Positions 7,628 to 15,331 of a DNA stretch of 40,337 nucleotides are shown piece after piece. A model generated the notes under the pieces. That model was not told the DNA's origin, ran no database searches, and was given only the letters and a program-made list of their open reading frames with translations. The translations under genes and the position numbers were made by a program. The DNA comes from an uncultured Ruminococcus sp. GTDB lineage: Bacteria > Bacillota > Clostridia > Oscillospirales > Acutalibacteraceae. The stretch covers positions 1 through 40,337 of the forward strand of contig CALYBP010000013.1 of assembly GCA_944415425.1 (NCBI GenBank). Direction: 5' to 3'. The first letter of the stretch is position 1. Each line of letters starts with the position of its first letter.

Positions 7628-8416
7628 TTGGCAAGGGCAGTTCCGCTGTTCAGCGGCAGTAAAGGTAACAGCTATTACATAGGCACAGCCTCGGAGGGCG
7701 TATTGATAGACGCCGGCAGGTCGTGCCGTCAGATAGAAAATGCAATGGAGGCAAACGGACTAAGCATGAAAAATGTAGGGGCGGTGTTTGTAACACATGA
7801 GCATACCGACCATTGCAGTGCATTAAAGGTGCTTTCAAAAAAATATGATTTCAGAATTTTTGCAAGCAAGGGAACATTAAACGAGCTTATCAGGGGTCAA
7901 AAAATTCTTCCCGACGCAAAGACTGATGTAATCGAAAAAGAAGTCGCAGTAGGCAATATGCTTATACAGCGCATAGATACTCCCCACGACGCCGCCGAAA
8001 GCTGTTGTTACAGGGTGACGACATCGGACGGGAAGTCTGCGCTTATCGCAACGGATATGGGCGTTATGGTTGAAAAAGTACGGGAGGCAGCAAAGAAAAG
8101 CGACTTTGCGGTGCTCGAGTCAAATCACGATGTTCAAATGCTCAAAACGGGGATATATCCGTTTTATCTAAAGCAGAGAATACTTTCCTCAAAGGGTCAT
8201 CTGTCAAACGCGGACTGCGCGTGCGAGCTTTCCGACCTTGTAAAGAGCGGTACGCTCAGACTTATGCTCGGACATTTAAGTGAAGAAAACAACACACCGC
8301 AAATTGCTCTTGCAACGGCAATTTCAAGTCTTGAAAAAGAGGGGCTGAAGGTAAGAAGTGATTTTACCCTTGATATTGCTCCAAGTGAAACGAGAGTGCA
8401 GTCGGTAATTTATTAG
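7628..8416 (+). CDS. walJ: Metallo-beta-lactamase fold hydrolase, WalJ/YycJ-like
   Basis: Predicted metal-dependent (Zn or Mn) nuclease-like hydrolase of the cytoplasm. The N-terminus LFSGSKGNSYYIG, the metal motif THEHTDHCSAL and the later LKQRILSSKGHLSN match YycJ/WalJ proteins. I choose TTG at 7628 (nine bases after AAGGA) over TTG at 7619, which would touch the ribosome binding site; 262 residues result. In many Firmicutes walJ lies close to rlmH as it does here, but the walRK two-component genes and htrA that often accompany it are absent. The function in the family is linked to cell wall and DNA metabolism but is not settled. Confidence 0.85.
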   Translation: MARAVPLFSGSKGNSYYIGTASEGVLIDAGRSCRQIENAMEANGLSMKNVGAVFVTHEHTDHCSALKVLSKKYDFRIFASKGTLNELIRGQKILPDAKTDVIEKEVAVGNMLIQRIDTPHDAAESCCYRVTTSDGKSALIATDMGVMVEKVREAAKKSDFAVLESNHDVQMLKTGIYPFYLKQRILSSKGHLSNADCACELSDLVKSGTLRLMLGHLSEENNTPQIALATAISSLEKEGLKVRSDFTLDIAPSETRVQSVIY

Positions 8417-8437
8417 CTTTACGGCTTTATTAATATT

Positions 8438-8923
8438 ATGATAAGAGTAAATATAATTTGTATCGGAAAAATAAAAGAAAAATATTTTTCAGACGCCGTT
8501 TCGGAATACGCAAAGCGTCTTTCTTCCTTTTGCAGATTTTCGGTAACCGAGCTTTCAGAGGAAAGAATACGGAGCAGCTTGTCTAATGAGGCACAAATTA
8601 ATGAGGTTTTAAACGCCGAGGGAAAAAGAATACTTCAAAAGATCGGACAGTACGACTACGTTGCTGCAATGTGTATAGAGGGAAAACAGCTTTCAAGCGA
8701 GGAGCTTTCAAAAACTCTTGACAACATTTCGGTCGGCGGAATAAGCACGGTTGATTTCATAATCGGCGGAAGCTACGGGCTGAGCGATGAGGTAAAGAAG
8801 AGGGCAAATTTAAAGCTTTCAATGAGCCGAATGACATTTCCGCATCAAATGGCAAGAGTGATTTTAAGCGAACAGATTTACCGCGCGTTTGAAATTTCAA
8901 CAAACGGAAAGTATCATAAGTAA
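8438..8923 (+). CDS. rlmH: 23S rRNA (pseudouridine-1915-N3)-methyltransferase RlmH
   Basis: Methylates pseudouridine 1915 in helix 69 of 23S rRNA using S-adenosylmethionine. At 161 residues it is a standard single-domain SPOUT enzyme: CIGKIKEKYF near the N-terminus, FIIGGSYGLSDEV forming the cofactor knot at about residues 107-119, and the conserved C-terminal RMTFPHQMARVILSEQIYRA with GKYHK at the end. It starts 21 bases after walJ and 21 bases before rqcH, consistent with one transcript. Confidence 0.97.
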   Translation: MIRVNIICIGKIKEKYFSDAVSEYAKRLSSFCRFSVTELSEERIRSSLSNEAQINEVLNAEGKRILQKIGQYDYVAAMCIEGKQLSSEELSKTLDNISVGGISTVDFIIGGSYGLSDEVKKRANLKLSMSRMTFPHQMARVILSEQIYRAFEISTNGKYHK

Positions 8924-8944
8924 CAAAAAACAACAGGTGAATAT

Positions 8945-10687
8945 ATGGCTCTGGACGGAATTTTTTTAAGACATATAAAAAAAGAAATTGAACAACAGGC
9001 TCTTTCAGCAAGGGTATCTCAGATTTACCAGCCCAACCGAGATGAGCTTGTTTTTACTCTGCGCACTTTTGAAGGGAACAAAAAGCTTTTGATTTCATCA
9101 AGAGCAAATTCACCGAGAATAAATTTCTGTACAAAAACACCCGAAAATCCCGCACAGCCGCCTATGTTTTGTATGCTGCTGAGGAAAAGACTCGGAGGCG
9201 GAAAGCTTGTGTCTGTTCGTCAGCAGGAGTGCGACAGAGTGTTGTTTTTGGATTTTGAGTGCGTAAACGAGCTCGGCGACGCCGTAATGATTACCGTTGC
9301 GGTAGAAATTATGGGTATGTACAGCAATATAATCATAATAAATTCAGACGGTGTTATCATAGACTCGCTCAAGCGTGTTGACCTGACTATGAGCAGTAAG
9401 CGAATTGTGCTTCCTAACATCAAATATGAGCTGCCCGAACCGCAGAATAAGCTGAATATTTTAACTTCCGAATCCGAAATAATTGCTCAGAGGATAGTAA
9501 ACTTAACGCCGAAAACAGCTCTTAACAAAGCAATTTTGTGTGTTGTCCAAGGAGTTTCGCCGATAGTTTGCCGTGAGCTTGAATACAGGGTGTTTGAAGG
9601 GGCTTCAAACGACCTTGAGGGGGAATTGTATAAAAAGCTTGTTTGTGAGATTGAAAGGCTTAAAAATATTGCTCAGAACTGTAACGAAAAACCCTGCATC
9701 GTCTACCGTGAGGACTCAAAGCCGATGGACTTTTGTTTTATGCCGATAGAGCAGTACGGAAGTTTTTCAAAGGTGGAGAGCAAAGAGGGCTTTTCACAGG
9801 TGCTCGACGCTTTTTACGATGAGCGTGATTCACGGGAACGGATGAGGGTAAAATCTCAGAGTCTTACAAAATTGCTTGCAAATACATCGGAGCGCATAGC
9901 CCGTAAGATGTCAAAACAGCAATCCGAGCTTTTGCAGTGCGCCGACCGTGAGCATTTAAGAATATGCGGCGATCTGCTTCAGGCAAATCTGTATCGAATC
10001 GAGAGGGGTGCGGAGTTTGTCGATGTTGAAAATTACTACGATGTAAACGGAAAAACCATAAGAATAAAGCTAAACCCCGCAATATCGCCTGCCGCAAATG
10101 CGCAGAAATTCTACAAAGATTATCAGAAAGCCAAGAATGCCGAGTCGGTGCTAAGCGAGCAGATAGAAAAGGGAAAATACGAGCTTGAATACATTGAATC
10201 CGTAATTGACGAGGTAAACCGAGCCGAAACCGAAAAGGAGCTTGCTCAGATAAGGGAGGAGCTTACGGAACAGGGCTATCTTTACCGCCAAAAAGGAAAG
10301 AAAAAGCCGTTATCTCAGCTTCCGCCGCTTGAATTTTTATCAAGCGACGGTTTTAGGATATTTGTTGGCAGAAACAATAAGCAAAACGACAAACTTACTT
10401 TGAAAACAGCGTCAAAAAACGATATGTGGCTTCACACAAAGGATATTCACGGCTCTCATACCATAATCGCAGCCGACGGGCGTGAAATAAGCGAAACCGC
10501 CGTTTTGGAGGCGGCGCGTCTTGCGGCATATCACAGCAAAGCCAGAAACAGCAGTCAGGTGCCTGTTGATTATACCCTTGTGCGCTATGTAAGCAAGCCG
10601 AACGGCGCAAAACCGGGAATGGTTATATATGTAAACAACAAAACGGTATATGTAAGTCCGTCGCAGGACGGCAGGGGACATTCTTAA
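8945..10687 (+). CDS. rqcH: Ribosome quality control protein RqcH (NFACT, Rqc2 homologue)
   Basis: Binds stalled 50S subunits with peptidyl-tRNA and drives addition of C-terminal Ala tails. The 580 residues show, in order: NFACT-N (1-about 180) with Asp97-Arg98 in ECDRVL and Glu121-Ile122-Met123, the residues known to be needed for tailing in the family; a helix-hairpin-helix region; a charged coiled-coil middle (about 290-440); and NFACT-R near the C-terminus (DMWLHTKDIHGSH). Older annotations call such proteins fibronectin-binding protein A. It shares a transcription unit with rlmH, so both products act on the large ribosomal subunit. The ATG is at 8945, a few bases after ACAGGTG. Confidence 0.95.
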   Translation: MALDGIFLRHIKKEIEQQALSARVSQIYQPNRDELVFTLRTFEGNKKLLISSRANSPRINFCTKTPENPAQPPMFCMLLRKRLGGGKLVSVRQQECDRVLFLDFECVNELGDAVMITVAVEIMGMYSNIIIINSDGVIIDSLKRVDLTMSSKRIVLPNIKYELPEPQNKLNILTSESEIIAQRIVNLTPKTALNKAILCVVQGVSPIVCRELEYRVFEGASNDLEGELYKKLVCEIERLKNIAQNCNEKPCIVYREDSKPMDFCFMPIEQYGSFSKVESKEGFSQVLDAFYDERDSRERMRVKSQSLTKLLANTSERIARKMSKQQSELLQCADREHLRICGDLLQANLYRIERGAEFVDVENYYDVNGKTIRIKLNPAISPAANAQKFYKDYQKAKNAESVLSEQIEKGKYELEYIESVIDEVNRAETEKELAQIREELTEQGYLYRQKGKKKPLSQLPPLEFLSSDGFRIFVGRNNKQNDKLTLKTASKNDMWLHTKDIHGSHTIIAADGREISETAVLEAARLAAYHSKARNSSQVPVDYTLVRYVSKPNGAKPGMVIYVNNKTVYVSPSQDGRGHS

Positions 10688-10724
10688 AGCGTGTTGCCGT
10701 CAGGATTTACTTTTACAGAAAACA

Positions 10725-10763
10725 AAAACTATCGGGGCGTTTGATATTCGCTCCGATAGTTTT
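10725..10763. terminator. Bidirectional rho-independent terminator after rqcH
   Basis: A 15-bp stem (left arm 10725-10739, right arm 10749-10763, one G-T wobble) with a 9-base loop. A runs on the left and T runs on the right allow it to stop rqcH transcripts and also those of the convergent gpr gene. Confidence 0.9.
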
Positions 10764-10855
10764 ATTTGTTATTTTAATTATATTTAAACAGGATTGAGTA
10801 TATACTGTTGCACAGATATAATAAATACCCGCTGTAATGTAGTACACTGAATTTT

Positions 10856-11731
10856 TCACATAAGCGAAATAAGATCGGGAAGATCAAATTCATTTTGAAG
10901 AGCTCCGTTAAGCGCAAATGCAATAAGTCTCGACGCTCTCTCCGTAAGCAGGTCAATTTCTCTCGGTATAACAACCATTCTCCTGCCGTTGGGTGAGATT
11001 TGATTTTGAGCGTCGGCGTCAAAATTCTTTCCCAAAAGGTCGTTCGCAAGCGTTTGTACGTCAACTACCGTCGGAACCCCGATAGCAATAACGGGAACCC
11101 CGATTGTTTCCTTGTTTATTTTTGTTCTGTGATTTCCTACACCGGCACCGGGAGATATGCCGGTATCGCTTATTTGAAGCGTACAGCCGAGTCTTTCAAG
11201 CCTGCGGGATGCAAGCGCGTCTATCGCAACAACCGCATTAGGTTTTATACGCTTTACAACGCTTGAAATATATTCTCCCGTTTCAATTCCCGTCTGTCCC
11301 GTAACCCCCGTTTGCATTACAGCAACTGGGCGCAGCCTGTCAAGCCCCGTAGACCTTGCGATTTCGCCCGTTATGTGCCGCGTTGCAAGCACGCGCATAC
11401 TTGTTTTGGGACCCAGCGAGTCGGGCGTTATTTCGGTGTTGCCGAGTCCCGCCACAAGTACAAGTCCGTTTACGGGCAGCAGCCTGCGTATTTCTTCTCC
11501 TATTGTTATAAGGCGCTCGTCAGTTTCAGAAAAGTTGTCGGTAAGTGACGGAAGCTCAATGGTGATATATGTTCCTATATCTTTACCGAGAGCCTGTTTT
11601 GCCTTTTGATTTTTAACGGTAAGCCGTGAGATTTCAAGACCGTTTTCGCTGTATGTTTTAAATTCGGTACCCGCAATATGTTCTCCTGCTATTTCTCTTG
11701 CCTCTACGGCAAGATCTGTACGAAGCTGCAT
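10856..11731 (-). CDS. gpr: Germination protease GPR (peptidase A25)
   Basis: Degrades small acid-soluble spore proteins when spores germinate; it is made in the forespore as a zymogen. Of its 291 residues, RTDLAVEA at residues 4-11 marks the region where the pro-sequence is cut in Bacillus. The family's conserved aspartates appear as Asp104 in GLGNTEITPDSLGPK and Asp171 in AIDALASRR. Compared with the roughly 370-residue Bacillus enzymes, both the pro-sequence and the C-terminal part are shorter. No earlier in-frame start exists before a stop codon, and GGGAGGG precedes the ATG. This gene is the main evidence that the organism sporulates. Confidence 0.95.
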   Translation of the reverse strand: MQLRTDLAVEAREIAGEHIAGTEFKTYSENGLEISRLTVKNQKAKQALGKDIGTYITIELPSLTDNFSETDERLITIGEEIRRLLPVNGLVLVAGLGNTEITPDSLGPKTSMRVLATRHITGEIARSTGLDRLRPVAVMQTGVTGQTGIETGEYISSVVKRIKPNAVVAIDALASRRLERLGCTLQISDTGISPGAGVGNHRTKINKETIGVPVIAIGVPTVVDVQTLANDLLGKNFDADAQNQISPNGRRMVVIPREIDLLTERASRLIAFALNGALQNEFDLPDLISLM

Positions 11732-11755
11732 AAAAAATCCCTCCCGCTTTTCTTA

Positions 11756-11785
11756 TATTATTGGTGGGTGACAGCTCATATATTC
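11756..11785 (-). promoter_or_regulatory. Candidate sigma-G (forespore) promoter for gpr
   Basis: On the minus strand GAATA (11785-11781), 18 bases, then AATAATA (11762-11756). This differs from the sigma-G consensus GMATR-N18-CATWMTA at only one position. It would place the start of transcription about 18 bases before the gpr ATG, just ahead of the ribosome binding site, which fits a forespore-specific gene. Confidence 0.6.
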
Positions 11786-11804
11786 TTTACAAATAATTTT
11801 ACTT

Positions 11805-11833
11805 TTGATATAATTCAGTTATTGGCATATAAA
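11805..11833 (+). promoter_or_regulatory. Sigma-A promoter for the dockerin protease
   Basis: TTGATA at 11805-11810, a 17-base spacer, then TATAAA at 11828-11833. The ribosome binding site GGAG at 11853-11856 and the ATG at 11867 follow. Confidence 0.65.
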
Positions 11834-11866
11834 ATAAATTTATTTAAGATTCGGAGTAATTTTTCT

Positions 11867-13531
11867 ATGAATAAAAGTTGTATTATTAAACGTGCCGCAG
11901 CTATCGGCGTTTCACTCAGCCTGATTTATATTTCAGCCTTGGGCGCAGGAGCTGTTGTTATTGATGATGAGCTTACTCCAGTTTCATCCGATACAAGTGC
12001 TCAGACACAGTCTGTTGATACTTCTTTGCCAATAAGATACAGTTCCCGTGATTTGGGTTTGGTTACTGATATTAAACAGCAGCGGTATAATGAGTGCTGG
12101 GCGGTTTCGGGAGTATCCGTCTTTGAAACAACACTTTTAAAGTTTGGATTTTCCGCCGAAAATATTTCCTTTGACCACCTTAACATTTGGGCTACAAGGC
12201 ACAGCGACGGAACAGGCTGGCAAAGAACATATATGGACGGAGGTTATTCCTATTGTGCGATAGGATATTTTACTTCGTGGCAGGGCGGCGCTGAAATCTC
12301 GGACGCAGGCGAGATTGATGTCACAAGCGGCATAACATCGGATGACATAGACACTACCCTTGCAAGATACGGAACAACCGCCGTTGAGTATCTCGACAGA
12401 AACGATACGGCGTCAATAAAACGGGCGATAATGGAAAGCGGCGGAGTTTACACGGCCTATGCGACCTCCGCTTCGTGTTTAAGCGCTGACAAAACCTCAT
12501 ATTTTATGCCGTCGGAATATGACGGTTATTCGGTCAATCACGGCGTTGAAATTGTGGGCTGGGACGACAGCTACGACAAAGCAAAGTTTAACGGCTCTGT
12601 CGGTGAAAAACCTAAAAAACCGGGTGCATGGCTTGCAAGAAACAGTTACGGAGATTACAATTCTTTAGGCGGGTATTTTTGGGTATCGTACGAGGACAAA
12701 TTTGTGTTCGGCGACAAATACAAACCGCTTTATTCGATAAAGTCGGTTCAGGAAATTGACGAGAACACAAGACTTGAGCAAAACGAAATTTACGGTGCGA
12801 CATTTGACATTGAAATAAAGGGAAAAAATGAGGTCGCGTATATAAACAGGTTTGATTTTTCAAACGGTTACAATACGCTTGACAAGGTTATTTTTGAAAC
12901 AAAATGCAAAAATTCCGATTACACTTTGTATTATATCCCCGACAGCAGTAAAAATGAGCCTGAAACCGACAAAAGCAAGTGGGTAAAACTGTATGAGGGC
13001 ACGGCTGACTATGAGGGATATATCTGCGCCGATATTTCCGATTTTACCCTGCCTCTCGGCTATGGCTCCATCGCGGTTGTAATAAATACAGATAAGCTCA
13101 ATGAGGGGCTTGACAGCTCATCGCAGGATTATAAATCACCGTCTCTCGGTTCGTGCGAGTGGATGACAAATTCGGAGACAGGAAAATATGTGTTTATAGA
13201 TGATGCCGACTACGGTGAAAGCTTTATTTACTACGATAATAATATGCGTGATTTGCTCGACTGGTATAAGGAAGAAAACAACGATGACCTCGGCGGTACA
13301 TTTGTCATAAAAGCCGTTACGACAGGAAGCGGAGCAGAGATTACTAAACTCGGTGATGTCAACCTTGACGGCAATGTTAATGTAGCCGACGCAACATACA
13401 TTCAAAAATATATAGTAAACAGCGTCGAGTTTTCTGAAGTAAGAAAGCTTAATGCGGACGTGGACGGCAACGGACAGATAACAGTTTCCGACGCTACCGC
13501 AATCCAAAAAATGCTTGTAGGGCTCAGTTAA
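11867..13531 (+). CDS. Secreted papain-like (C1A) cysteine protease with C-terminal type I dockerin
   Basis: Predicted to be secreted and docked on a cohesin scaffold. From the ATG at 11867 (the frame is open further upstream, but that part overlaps the start of gpr) it has 554 residues: signal peptide (about 1-29), a short linker, then a C1A protease with oxyanion Gln71, nucleophile Cys77 (NECWAVSG), His225 (NHGVEIVGW) and Asn259 (ARNSYG). A beta-rich region of about 200 residues, resembling the lectin-like domain of clostridial C1 proteases, comes next. The final 60 residues (495-554) are a dockerin with two calcium-binding repeats starting at GDVNLDGNVN and ADVDGNGQIT. No propeptide typical of eukaryotic papains is evident. 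It could digest plant or host protein or mature scaffold proteins. Confidence 0.9.
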   Translation: MNKSCIIKRAAAIGVSLSLIYISALGAGAVVIDDELTPVSSDTSAQTQSVDTSLPIRYSSRDLGLVTDIKQQRYNECWAVSGVSVFETTLLKFGFSAENISFDHLNIWATRHSDGTGWQRTYMDGGYSYCAIGYFTSWQGGAEISDAGEIDVTSGITSDDIDTTLARYGTTAVEYLDRNDTASIKRAIMESGGVYTAYATSASCLSADKTSYFMPSEYDGYSVNHGVEIVGWDDSYDKAKFNGSVGEKPKKPGAWLARNSYGDYNSLGGYFWVSYEDKFVFGDKYKPLYSIKSVQEIDENTRLEQNEIYGATFDIEIKGKNEVAYINRFDFSNGYNTLDKVIFETKCKNSDYTLYYIPDSSKNEPETDKSKWVKLYEGTADYEGYICADISDFTLPLGYGSIAVVINTDKLNEGLDSSSQDYKSPSLGSCEWMTNSETGKYVFIDDADYGESFIYYDNNMRDLLDWYKEENNDDLGGTFVIKAVTTGSGAEITKLGDVNLDGNVNVADATYIQKYIVNSVEFSEVRKLNADVDGNGQITVSDATAIQKMLVGLS

Positions 13532-13547
13532 TTTAATAACAAAAATC

Positions 13548-13581
13548 AACGGCTGAAACAGTATAAACTGATTCAGCCGTT
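13548..13581. terminator. Bidirectional terminator between the protease and mreB-like genes
   Basis: AACGGCTGAA (13548-13557) pairs with TTCAGCCGTT (13572-13581), and an inner CAG/CTG pair extends the stem. It lies between two convergent stop codons and is flanked by A- and T-rich tracts on both sides. Confidence 0.85.
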
Positions 13582-13588
13582 ATAATTT

Positions 13589-14605
13589 TCAGTATGCCGC
13601 AAGAATAGGCGATATTTCCGAAGGTATGTTTTTGCCCGCTGCGTCAATATATCCAATCGCTTTTCCGCAGCCCGTAATAACGCAGTCCGCCGCGTTTTTG
13701 TGTACCCTTACCCTGAGCTTTGTTTTTTCGCTGATAAGCTTAGCAAAGCCCGTAAGTTTTGCAAGACCGCCCGTAAGTATGATTCCGTCGGTATAAATAT
13801 CGCTTGTAAGCTCCGGCGGAGTTTTTTCAAGCACATCTTTTATGGAACTTACAATAAGCGCGGCAACCTCTTCAATAGCTTCCTTTGCCTGCTCACAAGT
13901 CATATCAACAAACCTCGGCATACCGCTTACCGCGTCCCTGCCTTTTAATCTGAATGTTTTTTGCTCGTTAGGAACAATAACGCAGCCAATCTCTTTTTTG
14001 CAGTTCTGCGCCATATTTGCGCCGATTATAAGATTGTATTTTTTTCGGACATATTTTACTATTTCATCGTCCATCGCTTTGCCGGCCTGCCTGACGGTTT
14101 TTGAAACGGAAATACCCCCGAGCGATAATACGGCTATGTCGGCGGTTCCGCTGCCTATATCTGCAATCATAACGCCGTGCGGCGTAGTAATGTCAATACC
14201 GCAGCCGAGCGCTGCAGCCTTTGGGCTTTCAATAAGGTAAACCTTTCTTACCCCAAAAGAGCTTACGGCGTTAACTACGGCGCGTTTTTCTACCTCCGTT
14301 ACATCGCAGGGGACAGCCGTAATTACTCTCGGCATCACAACTTTTACCGAACACACCTCTTTAAGAAGTATCGAAACCATATCCTCCACAAGCTCAGAGC
14401 GGGAAATAACCCCTCCGTCAAGCGGATGAACGGCCTTTATGCCCACGGGTGTCTTGCCTATCATAGCATACGCCTCATCGCCTACGGCGTATATTTCTCC
14501 CGTGTCGGTATCATAGGTCACAACACTTGCTTCGTCAAGCACCTTTCCTTTGTTTTCGATAAATACTCTTGTTCTGTCAGACCCGAGGTCAATAGCTATA
14601 TCCAT
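13589..14605 (-). CDS. MreB-family actin-like protein (orphan, divergent)
   Basis: Bacterial actin that polymerises on the inner membrane and guides cell wall synthesis in rod-shaped relatives. The 338 residues match the usual MreB/Mbl length. Phosphate 2 (IADIGSGTADIAVLSLGG), the helix ITAVPCDVTEVEKRAV and the adenosine motif (ILTGGLAKLTG) are clear. The first nucleotide loop reads IDLGSDRTRVFIENKG instead of the common DLGTANTLVY, so the protein is divergent. There is no mreC or mreD next to it. It could be an Mbl/MreBH-like paralogue; the sequence alone does not decide. Confidence 0.85.
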   Translation of the reverse strand: MDIAIDLGSDRTRVFIENKGKVLDEASVVTYDTDTGEIYAVGDEAYAMIGKTPVGIKAVHPLDGGVISRSELVEDMVSILLKEVCSVKVVMPRVITAVPCDVTEVEKRAVVNAVSSFGVRKVYLIESPKAAALGCGIDITTPHGVMIADIGSGTADIAVLSLGGISVSKTVRQAGKAMDDEIVKYVRKKYNLIIGANMAQNCKKEIGCVIVPNEQKTFRLKGRDAVSGMPRFVDMTCEQAKEAIEEVAALIVSSIKDVLEKTPPELTSDIYTDGIILTGGLAKLTGFAKLISEKTKLRVRVHKNAADCVITGCGKAIGYIDAAGKNIPSEISPILAAY

Positions 14606-14668
14606 AAAATCACTCCGATTAAATCACTACGAATAATTATATAATAATTATATTATTTCTTCAAGGGT

Positions 14669-15331
14669 TCAGAACCTGTTTGACGTGCACAGCACAGCGC
14701 AGTACACCGATTTACAGCCGCTTTTCATAAGCGTTTTTGCACATTCGCCCAGGGTGTTTCCGGTGGTTACAATGTCGTCAATCAAAAGAATTTTCTTTCC
14801 TTTTACCGAGCTTTTGTTAATTACCCTGTATACTCCCCTTACATTTTCAGCCCTTTCCTTTGCTTTTAATGTATGCTGAATTTTGTTTTCTTTAAATTTT
14901 TCGAGCGTGTCCGCATACGGAATATTCATAATTTTGCTGCATTCCTCCGCAAGCAGCTTTGCCTGATTGTATCCTCTGATTTTTAGGTGCTTTTTATGCA
15001 TCGGAACGCAGGTTATTATGTCAAAATTACTTTGCGGAAAGCTCTCAACAATGCTGTTAACAAGCACAAACGAGAGCTGTTTTGAGTAGCTTCCGCAGTT
15101 TTTGAATTTTAAATTTGATACAGCGTCTTTAAAAATTCCTTCATACGGGAACGGTGACGTACATTGAAACCCGCCCGTACAACATTTTATTACAGACGGA
15201 GCGGGAAACTGCTTTTTACAGTTTTCACACGCATATTCGGTTTTATCAATGACCCTTTCGCAGTACGGACACCTTACCGGAAAGAAAATATCCGCTAAAT
15301 TTTCTTTTAATTTATGTATAAAGTCCTTCAT
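14669..15331 (-). CDS. comF: ComF-family phosphoribosyltransferase-like protein
   Basis: Related to the DNA-uptake protein ComFC. The 220 residues have an N-terminal zinc-ribbon-like region with paired cysteines (CPYCERV, CENCKKQF) and a phosphoribosyltransferase domain whose PRPP loop is LLIDDIVTTGNTL near residue 190. The ATG at 15331 is used here; a GTG immediately upstream (15334) is also possible. The start lies inside the end of recD2 (overlap of about 20 bases), so the two are likely co-translated. A role in DNA uptake or processing of incoming DNA is inferred from family and partner. Confidence 0.9.
   Translation of the reverse strand: MKDFIHKLKENLADIFFPVRCPYCERVIDKTEYACENCKKQFPAPSVIKCCTGGFQCTSPFPYEGIFKDAVSNLKFKNCGSYSKQLSFVLVNSIVESFPQSNFDIITCVPMHKKHLKIRGYNQAKLLAEECSKIMNIPYADTLEKFKENKIQHTLKAKERAENVRGVYRVINKSSVKGKKILLIDDIVTTGNTLGECAKTLMKSGCKSVYCAVLCTSNRF

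Noticed and set aside
11678..11866. N-terminal extension of the dockerin protease frame
   Set aside because: It overlaps the start of gpr and the promoter region; a signal peptide, ribosome binding site and good promoter fit the ATG at 11867.
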